Position numbers and translations under genes: made by a program
Shown: piece by piece, positions 1 through 5,418 of the stretch
How positions within the stretch are numbered: the stretch's first letter is position 1
How the letters are laid out: each line of letters opens with the position of its first letter
DNA from: Hyphomicrobiales bacterium
Lineage (GTDB): Bacteria; Pseudomonadota; Alphaproteobacteria; Rhizobiales; Hyphomicrobiaceae
Direction: 5' to 3'
Assembly (NCBI GenBank): GCA_017304275.1
Contig: JAFKKW010000401.1
Span: 1 to 8,057, forward strand
Length of the DNA: 8,057 bases
The notes under the pieces: generated by a model
Told to the model about the DNA's origin: nothing
What the model saw: the letters and a program-made list of their open reading frames with translations, nothing else
The model's database searches: none

Positions 1-174
1 AGCTCCCCAGATCAGGAACACCGGCAGGTTCATCGGAGCCGGATCAATCACCTGCGTCATGGCTGCGCGCGTCATCGGCATGACGAATACAAAATAGCGA
101 AACACTTCCGATACGTTGAGCCAGAGGAATGTAGCGATTAGAGCCGTGCGCATTGATGGTGCAATAGTTTTCAT
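1..174 (-). CDS. Unrecognised membrane protein, N-terminal part (cut by window edge)
   Basis: The first 58 codons of a minus-strand reading frame run off the window edge without a stop. The protein begins MKTIAPSMRTALIATFLWLN. It has a hydrophobic segment at about residues 10-32 and a second one starting near residue 48 (NLPVFLIWGA), so it is probably a multi-pass inner-membrane protein. I do not recognise the family. The ATG lies 10 bases after the tetR1 stop codon and has no clear Shine-Dalgarno sequence, which suggests translation coupled to tetR1 in one transcript. A small membrane protein co-transcribed with a TetR gene could be a transporter subunit or a target of that repressor, but nothing in these 58 residues shows this. 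An overlapping plus-strand frame over the same region is much less convincing. Confidence 0.6.
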   Translation of the reverse strand, partial: MKTIAPSMRTALIATFLWLNVSEVFRYFVFVMPMTRAAMTQVIDPAPMNLPVFLIWGA

Positions 175-184
175 GCTGCGTGTG

Positions 185-796
185 TTAGTTCGATTTGCGG
201 AGTTCATTGCCGATTCCTTGAAGCATGCCGTCGACGCTGTCTCTGAGGTCTCTCGCGCTACTCGTGACGCGGGAGAACGTCCAAAGACCATTGGCAAAAA
301 CGACCAAGACAAGCGCGAGACGATCGATCTTTCGGCGAGCCGCGTTGGTGCGTGGCGATTGCGGCGGCCCATTCCAAAGGGCATTGGTGAAGCCTTTGCG
401 CAGGCGCGTAAGGTGAGCTGCGACAAGCTCACTAGCTTCGCCAGAATGCGGCTCAGCCTCGGTCATAGTGTTGGACATGAGGCAACCCGGACCCGGCAAA
501 CCAACGCCCTCCGCGAGCTGGATCTGCTGCTCGAAATAGGCAGCGATGTCTGAGAGAGTTGCGTCACTCGCTTCCACCCGGGAGAAGGCCGGCGTGACGA
601 CAAGCGCACTGTACGTCCCTAGGCACAGCGCAAACAGCGCCACTTTGCCGCCAACTTCAGAATAGATCGCGTGGCGGCTGGCTCGTGTCGCTTTCACGAG
701 ATCGTCCATTGACGTGGCTGCGTAGCCATGTTGCCAGAAGCGCTTCATCGAGCGCTCGACAATCTGCTTGCGTGTGATTGATCTCGGGCGGGGCAT
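185..796 (-). CDS. TetR/AcrR-family transcriptional regulator (TetR1)
   Basis: This 203-residue protein is of normal length for a TetR repressor. The N-terminal helix-turn-helix domain (about residues 8-55) carries the usual signature: F20-W21, G24-Y25, T28-S29-M30, D32-L33-V34, R41, Y45, G49 and K51. The recognition helix lies near residues 38-47. The ligand domain contains GPGCLMSNT (Cys105, Asn109), a motif also present in the second TetR of this window (GCFMTNT), so the two belong to one subfamily. TetR proteins of this type usually repress their own or adjacent genes until a small molecule binds. A perfect 9-4-9 palindrome sits inside its apparent promoter, which fits autorepression. The gene follows the FMN-protein gene on the same strand with 29 bases between them, and a membrane-protein gene follows it. 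The inducer is unknown. Cys58 and Cys105 could allow thiol-based sensing, but that is speculation. Confidence 0.93.
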   Translation of the reverse strand: MPRPRSITRKQIVERSMKRFWQHGYAATSMDDLVKATRASRHAIYSEVGGKVALFALCLGTYSALVVTPAFSRVEASDATLSDIAAYFEQQIQLAEGVGLPGPGCLMSNTMTEAEPHSGEASELVAAHLTRLRKGFTNALWNGPPQSPRTNAARRKIDRLALVLVVFANGLWTFSRVTSSARDLRDSVDGMLQGIGNELRKSN

Positions 797-802
797 GCTA
801 AA

Positions 803-831
803 ATTATAGCAGAACGAATGTTCTGCTACAA
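803..831 (-). promoter_or_regulatory. Probable sigma-70 promoter of tetR1, giving a near-leaderless mRNA
   Basis: On the minus strand, a perfect -10 hexamer TATAAT (803-808) lies 17 bases from a TTGTAG (826-831) that can serve as a modest -35. Starting about 7 bases after the -10, transcription would begin at or within a base or two of the tetR1 ATG (796). No Shine-Dalgarno sequence lies between the -10 and the ATG, which fits a leaderless message. The -35 overlaps the stop codon of the upstream FMN-protein gene. Confidence 0.6.
807..828. promoter_or_regulatory. Perfect 9-4-9 palindrome, likely TetR1 operator
   Basis: The arms TAGCAGAAC (807-815) and GTTCTGCTA (820-828) are exact reverse complements around a GAAT spacer. 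The dyad fills the space between the -35 and -10 of the tetR1 promoter, so a bound dimer would block polymerase. Its size and place are typical of TetR-family operators. Its core GAAC-GAAT-GTTC recurs in degenerate form at 3076, 6718 and 7395. Confidence 0.75.
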
Positions 832-1413
832 GAGGACAGCTCCTTCTGACCCACCCTCATGAATAAAACAGGCTAGCTCGATTTCTGCCAAGGTGAACCT
901 CTGCGTGATGTGCTGCGAGCAGTTCCAATCGAACGCCTCAACGCTGATCAACATGCCGCGCTCGACCTGTGCCGGATACGCTGAAAGTGCCAGACGCTGC
1001 AATGTGTCTGCGTCGGAGACGTCCACAATGCGCGCACGGCCGAGAACCTTGAGGCGCGTCTTGTTGGCGTAGTCCATGAGAAAGAGCGAGACCCGATTGT
1101 CGAACTTGAGGTTTCCGACGCTGATATACTGGCGATTGCCGCGAAAATCGGCGAACCCAATCGTCCTTTCATCGAGCACCTTGAGGAACCCGGCCGGGCC
1201 ACCCCTATGCTGAACATAGGGCCAGCCCGTCTCGCTTACCGTCGCCATGTAGAAGCTGTCACGCAACCCGATGAAATGCGCCTCCTGCGAACCGAGGACA
1301 TTGTGATGGCTCTCGCCCTTTTCGAAGCGCTCGTAGGTTCCCCGACTGCCTCGTGCCACCTGCTCAGCTTTGACGTTCGGTGTAAACGCCAGTTCTGCAA
1401 ATTTGTGACCCAT
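826..1413 (-). CDS. Pyridoxamine 5'-phosphate oxidase-like FMN-binding protein
   Basis: This 195-residue protein resembles the pyridoxamine-phosphate-oxidase-like flavin-binding family (split-barrel fold). Family-like stretches are SQEAHFIGLRDSFYMATVSETGWPYVQHRGGPAGFL (about residues 42-77, including the first barrel strands), ADFRGNRQYISVGNL and VSLFLMDYANKTRLKVLGRARIVD. Members bind FMN or F420, and many of the stand-alone ones are of unknown substrate. This is probably a cytoplasmic flavin-dependent oxidoreductase rather than the vitamin B6 biosynthetic PdxH, because its context is not that of a B6 pathway. An AGGAG Shine-Dalgarno sequence (1421-1425) lies 7 bases before the ATG and supports the start. 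It is the third gene after the hydrolase and the NTF2-like gene, 24 bases behind the latter, and probably shares their transcript. Its stop codon lies inside the tetR1 operator. Confidence 0.88.
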   Translation of the reverse strand: MGHKFAELAFTPNVKAEQVARGSRGTYERFEKGESHHNVLGSQEAHFIGLRDSFYMATVSETGWPYVQHRGGPAGFLKVLDERTIGFADFRGNRQYISVGNLKFDNRVSLFLMDYANKTRLKVLGRARIVDVSDADTLQRLALSAYPAQVERGMLISVEAFDWNCSQHITQRFTLAEIELACFIHEGGSEGAVLL

Positions 1414-1437
1414 GTCCCGCTCCTCACATCGATGACA

Positions 1438-1905
1438 CTAGAGGCCCAGAGTGCTCAATCCTGGATGGTCCTCTGGGCGGACACCCAGCGGCCACCGATA
1501 CTTTCGTTCGGGTTCGGTGATTGCGAGATCGTTGATGCTAGCGAAGCGCTTTTGCATAAGACCGTTCACGTCGAACTCCCAGTTCTCGTTGCCGAAGGAC
1601 CGGAACCACCGACCGCCGGCGTCGTGAAATTCGTATGCGAAGCGCACGGCGATGCGGTTGTCGCGAAACGCCCACAATTCCTTAATCAGCCTGTAGTCCA
1701 ACTCACGAGACCATTTCCGGGTTAGGAATGCGATGATCTCTTCACGGCCTTTCGGAAACTCGGTGCGGTTTCTCCATTGGCTGTCCGGCGTGTAGGCAAG
1801 CGCCACACGCTGCGGATCGCGCGTGTTCCAAGCATTCTCGGCAAGACGAACCTTCTCGGTTGCGCTCTCCAGAGTGAAAGGCGGCAGAGGTGGCTTTTTT
1901 TCCAT
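1438..1905 (-). CDS. NTF2-like protein, DUF1348 family
   Basis: This 155-residue protein belongs to the NTF2/SnoaL-like superfamily and matches the DUF1348 pattern along its whole length: PPLPPFTLESATEKVRLAENAWNTRDP near the N-terminus, then AYTPDSQWRNR, FLTRKWSRELDYRLIKELWAF, IAVRFAYEF, WFRSFGNENWEFD and ASINDLAI. The fold is a small alpha+beta cone with an inner pocket. DUF1348 proteins are widespread in bacteria and fungi, and no reaction is firmly assigned. An AAGGGA Shine-Dalgarno sequence (1912-1917) lies 6 bases before the ATG. The gene sits between the hydrolase (82-base gap containing a hairpin) and the FMN protein (24-base gap) and is probably co-transcribed with both. Length and motifs look intact. 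The family is clear; the function is not known. Confidence 0.92.
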   Translation of the reverse strand: MEKKPPLPPFTLESATEKVRLAENAWNTRDPQRVALAYTPDSQWRNRTEFPKGREEIIAFLTRKWSRELDYRLIKELWAFRDNRIAVRFAYEFHDAGGRWFRSFGNENWEFDVNGLMQKRFASINDLAITEPERKYRWPLGVRPEDHPGLSTLGL

Positions 1906-1936
1906 GGCACGTCCCTTCGACAGGCGTTCGAACAGA

Positions 1937-1971
1937 CTTGGCTCTGCGGAAACGGCAGCCCGCAGACCAAG
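1937..1971 (-). terminator. Intercistronic hairpin between the hydrolase and NTF2-like genes
   Basis: The arms CTTGG-C-TCTGCGG (1937-1949) and CCGCAGA-CCAAG (1960-1971) pair over 12 base pairs with one bulged base (1942) and a 10-base loop. No clear U-run follows on the minus strand, so it is more likely an attenuating or RNA-stabilising structure than a full terminator. It would let the secreted hydrolase and the downstream genes be expressed at different levels. Confidence 0.5.
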
Positions 1972-1988
1972 CTGTGCAAGAGGCCCAA

Positions 1989-3002
1989 CTACTTTTCAGG
2001 CTTTTCCATAGCGACCTTTCGGCCGAGGAAGTCCCGGATGAGCCGAGCGATCTCCGGGCCATGCGTTTCAAGCGCAAAGTGACCGGCATCCAAAAGGTGC
2101 ATCTCGGCGTGAGGCAAATCGCGCTTGTAGGGCGCTGCACCGGCGGCAACGAAGATCTCGTCGTTCTGTCCCCAGATAACGAGCGTGGCAGGCTTGTGCT
2201 TCCGGAAATAGGCCTGCCAACCGGGATACAGGGGCAGATTGGATCGGTAGTCGTAGAAAAGATCGAGCTGAATCTCCTGGTTGCCCGGACGGTCCAGCAG
2301 TGTCTGGTCGTGCGTCCAGGTATCGGGACTGACGAGCGATGCGTCCGGTACCCCATGCGTGTACTGCCACTTGGTCGCCTTGAGAGACGTCAGCCAGCGA
2401 ATGGCCTCGCGGTCCGTCTGGCTGCCTGACGCCCAATACTTCTGGATAGGCTCCCAGAACTTCTGCAAACCCTCCGTATAGGCATTGCCGTTTTGAACAA
2501 CGAGAGCGGTAACCCGGTCGGGATGCTCCACGGCCAACCGGAATCCGACGGGAGCGCCATAGTCCATGACGTAGAGAGCGTAGCGCGAGACGCCGAGCTT
2601 CTCGGTCAGGCCATCGACGAGCTTTGCGAAGTTGTCGAACGTGTATTTGAACTGGGACCGTTCGGGTGCCCCGCTCTGACCGAAGCCCGGATAGTCAGGT
2701 GCGATTACGCGATACCGGTCTGCGAGCGCCGGGATGAGATTCCGGAACATGTGCGAGGAGGTCGGGAAGCCGTGCAGAAGCAAAATTGTCGGGGCATCCG
2801 CGCGCCCTGCCTCCCGATAGGCGATCTCAATTCCGTCGACACTCGCAGACCGATAGCGGACCTGAGTGTCCACCGCTTCAGTCGGAGCGGCATCGGCACG
2901 AGCCGGCTCCGGAGGAGCGAGTGCGAGCGGCAGCGCGACGCCGGCCAGCAAAAGCGCGGAGTGGCGAAGACTCCCGGTTGAGAGGGCTTCGTTATGTAAC
3001 AT
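1989..3002 (-). CDS. Exported alpha/beta hydrolase with Asp nucleophile (epoxide hydrolase/haloalkane dehalogenase-like)
   Basis: This 337-residue alpha/beta hydrolase has a Sec-type signal peptide: a hydrophobic core at about residues 15-29 and a likely cleavage after Ala36 (ARA-DA). The visible active site is the oxyanion-hole motif HGFP (77-80), a nucleophile elbow VMDYGA with Asp147 where serine hydrolases have Ser, the acid Asp281 (IWGQNDEIF) and the base His308 (DAGHFALETH). An Asp-Asp-His triad is typical of epoxide hydrolases and haloalkane or haloacid dehalogenases, so hydrolysis of an epoxide or a halogenated compound in the periplasm is likely; the substrate is not evident. A cap region spans roughly residues 175-260. 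I chose the ATG at 3002 because AGGA lies 7 bases upstream and the signal peptide follows. The frame stays open to an ATG at 3092, but that would add a polar leader and run into the promoter region. The gene is divergent from lysR, which probably controls it. Confidence 0.9.
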   Translation of the reverse strand: MLHNEALSTGSLRHSALLLAGVALPLALAPPEPARADAAPTEAVDTQVRYRSASVDGIEIAYREAGRADAPTILLLHGFPTSSHMFRNLIPALADRYRVIAPDYPGFGQSGAPERSQFKYTFDNFAKLVDGLTEKLGVSRYALYVMDYGAPVGFRLAVEHPDRVTALVVQNGNAYTEGLQKFWEPIQKYWASGSQTDREAIRWLTSLKATKWQYTHGVPDASLVSPDTWTHDQTLLDRPGNQEIQLDLFYDYRSNLPLYPGWQAYFRKHKPATLVIWGQNDEIFVAAGAAPYKRDLPHAEMHLLDAGHFALETHGPEIARLIRDFLGRKVAMEKPEK

Positions 3003-3075
3003 GTGTGAATCCTCGTGATTTCGACACGACGCCTTTCCTGAACGGCGACGAGCGGAATGTGCATCAGATGCGATA

Positions 3076-3091
3076 TTGAAAGAATGTTCCA
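3076..3091. promoter_or_regulatory. Degenerate 6-4-6 dyad resembling the TetR operators
   Basis: TTGAAA, spacer GAAT, then GTTCCA. Its right half is identical to the elements before tetR2 and before the AhpD-like gene, and its central GAATGTTC is identical to the tetR1 operator. TTGAAA also reads as a good -35 for lysR (with AATTAT at 3099-3104, 17 bases on). It lies in the shared hydrolase/lysR control region. TetR binding here is inferred. Confidence 0.4.
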
Positions 3092-3095
3092 TCTG

Positions 3096-3130
3096 TGCAA
3101 TTATTTATTCCTTTGATCGGAATAATTGCA
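3096..3130. promoter_or_regulatory. Large inverted repeat with a LysR box at the lysR start
   Basis: TGCAATTATT (3096-3105) and AATAATTGCA (3121-3130) are exact reverse complements 15 bases apart. Nested inside is ATTCC-N7-GGAAT (3107-3111 and 3119-3123), which contains the T-N11-A pattern (T3109, A3121) of LysR-type regulator sites. The right arm ends on the A of the lysR ATG. It is a good candidate for autoregulation and control of the divergent hydrolase operon. Confidence 0.6.
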
Positions 3131-4107
3131 TGGACAGATTTCATGAACTCAAGGTGATGTTGGCAGTCACAGAGGTCGGCGGTTTTGGCAAAGCCGCGGC
3201 CCGGCTAAACAGCTCGCCACCAGCCGTCACGCGCGCGATTGCGGGTCTAGAGGCGCGACTGGGCGTTGAGATATTTACGCGCACGACGCGCCGCGTTCAC
3301 CTTACCGAAGCCGGCCGCATCCTCGCTGAGCGAGCACGCCACGTTCTTGCGGATCTTGAGGCGGCGGAAAGGGAGGCGTCTGGAGAAGCGGCCGAGCCCA
3401 CCGGGCAGCTTGTGATCACGGCCTCAGCCACGATGGGCCGTTCCATTTTGCCGCCAATCATCTCAGCGTATCTGGATGCCCACCCACGCCTGACGGCGCG
3501 CGCTGTCCTTCTCGATCGTGTCGTGAATCTGGTGGAGGAAGGAATAGATGTCGCACTTCGCGTAGGGCAGCTACCAGATTCGAGCATGATGTCCCGTACA
3601 GTGGGTGAGGTTCGCCGCGTACTTGTCGCAAGTCCGGACTATCTTGAGCAACGGGGAACGCCGCATGCGCCGGCTGACCTTAAGCTCCATTCCATCATCG
3701 CCTTCAGCGGTCTTATGCCAAACCGGGAGTGGACTTATGTCGGCGAGAGGAGCACCAACCGGATTTCGCTCCAGCCCCGCTTCGAAATCAATGATGCGGC
3801 GGCGGCTATCGGTGCCGCAGAGGCAAGTGACGGTATCACTATCGCATTGTCCTACATGGTGGCAAAACAGATGCGTGAGGGGCGCCTTGTCCCCGTTTTG
3901 GAACGATATGCTCCTCCTGCCGTTCCCGTGCAACTCGTCTATCCCGAGAGCCGGCTCGTAGCCCCAAGGGTACGCTCATTCATCGACTTTGCGACGCCTC
4001 GGCTGCGCTCGATCCTTGCTAATTTATCTGCGAAATCGCGTCGTAAATCGGCCGGCAGCACGTCGAAGGTACGCGCCTCGCTGGTCAAAATTGGTAGACA
4101 AAGCTGA
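3130..4107 (+). CDS. LysR-family transcriptional regulator
   Basis: This 325-residue LysR-type regulator has an N-terminal winged helix-turn-helix (about residues 1-60: MDRFHELKVMLAVTEVGGFGKAAARLNSSPPAVTRAI, then LEARLGVEIFTRTTRRVHLTEAGR) and a periplasmic-binding-like effector domain from about residue 90 (GQLVITASATMGRSILPPII). The effector domain resembles the large LTTR group that responds to small aromatic or aldehyde/quinone-type ligands. Its ligand here is unknown. I chose the ATG at 3130 because the protein then begins at the normal LysR start (MDRF). The ATG at 3076 would add 18 unrelated residues. It is divergent from the hydrolase operon, the standard arrangement for a LysR and its target. 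The C-terminal tail from about residue 296 is rich in Ser, Lys and Arg, is longer than usual, and overlaps the end of ccdA by 23 bases in antisense. Confidence 0.93.
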   Translation: MDRFHELKVMLAVTEVGGFGKAAARLNSSPPAVTRAIAGLEARLGVEIFTRTTRRVHLTEAGRILAERARHVLADLEAAEREASGEAAEPTGQLVITASATMGRSILPPIISAYLDAHPRLTARAVLLDRVVNLVEEGIDVALRVGQLPDSSMMSRTVGEVRRVLVASPDYLEQRGTPHAPADLKLHSIIAFSGLMPNREWTYVGERSTNRISLQPRFEINDAAAAIGAAEASDGITIALSYMVAKQMREGRLVPVLERYAPPAVPVQLVYPESRLVAPRVRSFIDFATPRLRSILANLSAKSRRKSAGSTSKVRASLVKIGRQS

Positions 4108-4810
4108 TCAGCCATTGGGGCATGAGTTCGAGCGCCATTGCCTCCCAATGCGTCATCCACTCCATGATAATGGCTAGACCGACTAAGAAAATCAGCCCGC
4201 CCATCCATGGCTGCGCATGGGCGCTAAAGCGCCTCAGCAGGTCCTTCCGGCGTGCTACCGTAGCCCTTGCTCCCATGGTCAACACGAGGATCGGCGTCAC
4301 GATCCCGAGCGCGAACACGAACATCACGCCGGCGGCGTAGGCCAGTTGCTGGCCTTGCGCGGCCAATGCGATTGCAGCCCCCAGTGTCGGGCCGACGCAT
4401 GGCGTCCAGACTGCACCGAGAAGAAGGCCGAGCATGAATTGTCCGCTAACGCCCTCCGGTGAAAATGCGGCGACATCCTGACGCCAGCTCTGTGTTGCGT
4501 GCTCGGCGGCGAGCGCGAATTGTCTTTGCAGCGGCGCTGACGCCATTGCGATTCCGAGGAGCATCATGATCCCGGCTGCGATCTTGCTAATGAGATCCGG
4601 CGAAAAACCCATCGAGAAGCTGAGGGTTGCTATCGCCATGCCAGTCGCCGTAAAGGCCAAGACGAGCCCTGCCGCCAGTGCGACAGCACCATGGCGGCAG
4701 GCATCGAACGCGCTGCCGAGGACGATGGGAAGAATGGGCAAAACACAGGGCGAGAGTATCGTGACGACGCCAGCAGCGTATGCGACGAGCAGAGATGCTT
4801 CCACGATCAT
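4085..4810 (-). CDS. ccdA: CcdA/DsbD-type membrane thiol-disulfide transporter
   Basis: This 241-residue protein has six hydrophobic segments, the size of a CcdA (a DsbD core without periplasmic domains). Its two redox cysteines are visible in their family motifs: Cys22 in LSPCVLPILP of helix 1 and Cys138 in WTPCVGPTLG of helix 4. CcdA carries electrons from cytoplasmic thioredoxin across the inner membrane to periplasmic thiol proteins. The gene follows the thioredoxin-like gene, which is its probable periplasmic partner, after 100 bases that contain a hairpin. The start is uncertain: the strong AAGGAG (4814-4819) is only 3 bases from the ATG but 9 bases from an in-frame GTG at 4804 (codon 3), which may be the true start. 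Family membership is clear; whether it serves cytochrome c maturation or stress repair is inferred from the neighbours, which favour the latter. Confidence 0.92.
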   Translation of the reverse strand: MIVEASLLVAYAAGVVTILSPCVLPILPIVLGSAFDACRHGAVALAAGLVLAFTATGMAIATLSFSMGFSPDLISKIAAGIMMLLGIAMASAPLQRQFALAAEHATQSWRQDVAAFSPEGVSGQFMLGLLLGAVWTPCVGPTLGAAIALAAQGQQLAYAAGVMFVFALGIVTPILVLTMGARATVARRKDLLRRFSAHAQPWMGGLIFLVGLAIIMEWMTHWEAMALELMPQWLISFVYQF

Positions 4811-4813
4811 TGG

Positions 4814-4819
4814 CTCCTT
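4814..4819 (-). promoter_or_regulatory. Shine-Dalgarno of ccdA with abnormal spacing
   Basis: AAGGAG is the only good ribosome site before ccdA. It leaves 3 bases to the ATG at 4810 and 9 bases to the in-frame GTG at 4804. The latter spacing is normal, so translation may start two codons later than the longest frame. Confidence 0.6.
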
Positions 4820-4824
4820 AGAAT

Positions 4825-4872
4825 CGGGTAGGGAGGCGACGAATCCACCAGTCGCGTCAGCCCCTCTACCCG
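4825..4872 (-). repeat. Imperfect hairpin between the thioredoxin-like gene and ccdA
   Basis: CGGGTAG-GGAGG (4825-4836) can pair with CCCCT-CTACCCG (4861-4872) with one G-T wobble and one A-C mismatch. Inside it CGAC (4837-4840) pairs with GTCG (4851-4854). No T-run follows, so it is probably an mRNA-processing or stabilising element and not a terminator. The 100-base gap holds nothing else that I can identify. Confidence 0.4.
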
Positions 4873-4910
4873 CCGCCCCGCTGACCGATCAGGTTTCCCG
4901 ATGGCTCGGA

Positions 4911-5303
4911 TCAGGCGCCTTTGGCAATCGCCGCCAAAATGGCGGTTTGATCCGTCTCACCCACGAGGCGAGCCACCTCCGTTCCGCCCTTGAAGACGAG
5001 AATAGTGCTCTGCTTGACGACCTTGAACTGGCTGACAGCGTCAGTGTCGTGCTGGAAGTCGACGATCATGAAGACGGCGTCCGGGAACTGCTGACGAGCC
5101 TTTTCCAATGCCGGCTGTTGAGCTGCACATGTCGGGCAGCCCTTCTTGAAAACTTCGATGATCACGTGCTTCTCTTGCTGCTGGGCGGCGGCGAATTCGG
5201 CTGCTTGGTAAACGGCAGCGTCCCTGGCGATGGTTGCTTCCGCTGAGAGCGTCAGAAGCGATGCTAGTATCAGTGTCCGCAGCGTGAGGGACCTGTAGGT
5301 CAT
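4911..5303 (-). CDS. Periplasmic thioredoxin-like protein (CPTC)
   Basis: This 130-residue thioredoxin-fold protein has a Sec signal peptide (residues 1 to about 23-26, hydrophobic core LTLRTLILASLLTLSA). The redox motif GCPTC lies at residues 55-59 (Cys56, Cys59), after the strand HVIIEVFKK and before the helix AAQQPALEKARQ. The strand FMIVDF and the segment VVKQSTILVFKGGTEVARLVG complete the fold. The usual cis-proline next to the active site is replaced by Ser99 (Q-S-T where thioredoxin has I-P-T), which may alter substrate release. It probably reduces periplasmic disulfides with electrons from the CcdA encoded next. I chose the ATG at 5303 because GGAG (5312-5315) lies 8 bases upstream and the signal peptide starts there. 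The frame runs up to 5384 but would add a polar leader across the apparent promoter. It is divergent from the sigma factor. Confidence 0.9.
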   Translation of the reverse strand: MTYRSLTLRTLILASLLTLSAEATIARDAAVYQAAEFAAAQQQEKHVIIEVFKKGCPTCAAQQPALEKARQQFPDAVFMIVDFQHDTDAVSQFKVVKQSTILVFKGGTEVARLVGETDQTAILAAIAKGA

Positions 5304-5326
5304 GTTGTGTGCTCCATTTTGATGAC

Positions 5327-5343
5327 GGGATCGCGGCGATCCC
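5327..5343. promoter_or_regulatory. Perfect 7-3-7 dyad in the thioredoxin leader
   Basis: GGGATCG (5327-5333) and CGATCCC (5337-5343) flank CGG. It would form a tight hairpin near the 5' end of the predicted thioredoxin-ccdA leader RNA, 11 bases upstream of the GGAG ribosome site. It could protect the RNA end or be a protein-binding dyad. Confidence 0.45.
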
Positions 5344-5352
5344 ATAGCCTTC

Positions 5353-5378
5353 TCCGCGCGCAAGTAGGGATTGGTTAC
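5353..5378 (-). promoter_or_regulatory. Candidate ECF sigma promoter of the thioredoxin-ccdA operon
   Basis: On the minus strand GTAACC (5373-5378) is followed, 16 bases on, by CGGA (5353-5356). From memory, Caulobacter SigF, the sigma factor paired with NrsF, uses GTAACC-N16-CGAA; the match here is perfect at -35 and one base off at -10. Transcription would start near 5346, giving a leader of about 43 bases. The likely activator is the sigma factor encoded divergently. Confidence 0.55.
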
Positions 5379-5418
5379 ACGCAAATATTTTTCGACCGCC
5401 TCGTAACTTTTTAGCCGG

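Noticed and set aside
116..553. Plus-strand open frame antisense to tetR1
   Set aside because: It is a shadow of the well-supported TetR gene: no recognisable domain, no ribosome site, arginine-rich composition typical of antisense frames in GC-rich DNA.
1207..2429. Plus-strand open frames opposite the FMN-protein, NTF2-like and hydrolase genes
   Set aside because: They lie wholly antisense to three genes with clear family motifs and have no motifs of their own.
2490..2520. GTAACC match on the plus strand inside the hydrolase gene
   Set aside because: It is antisense within a coding region with no gene in the proper place downstream, and the -10 match is poor; taken as chance.
3003..3092. 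N-terminal extension of the hydrolase from the ATG at 3092
   Set aside because: It would place 30 polar residues before the signal peptide and cross the promoter region, while the ATG at 3002 has a ribosome site.
3076..3129. LysR start at 3076
   Set aside because: The added 18 residues do not fit the LysR N-terminus and would cover the regulatory dyads; MDRF at 3130 is the normal family start.
4566..5246. Long plus-strand frame across ccdA and the thioredoxin-like gene (226 codons)
   Set aside because: It is antisense to two genes with intact redox motifs, and its translation has no recognisable domain.
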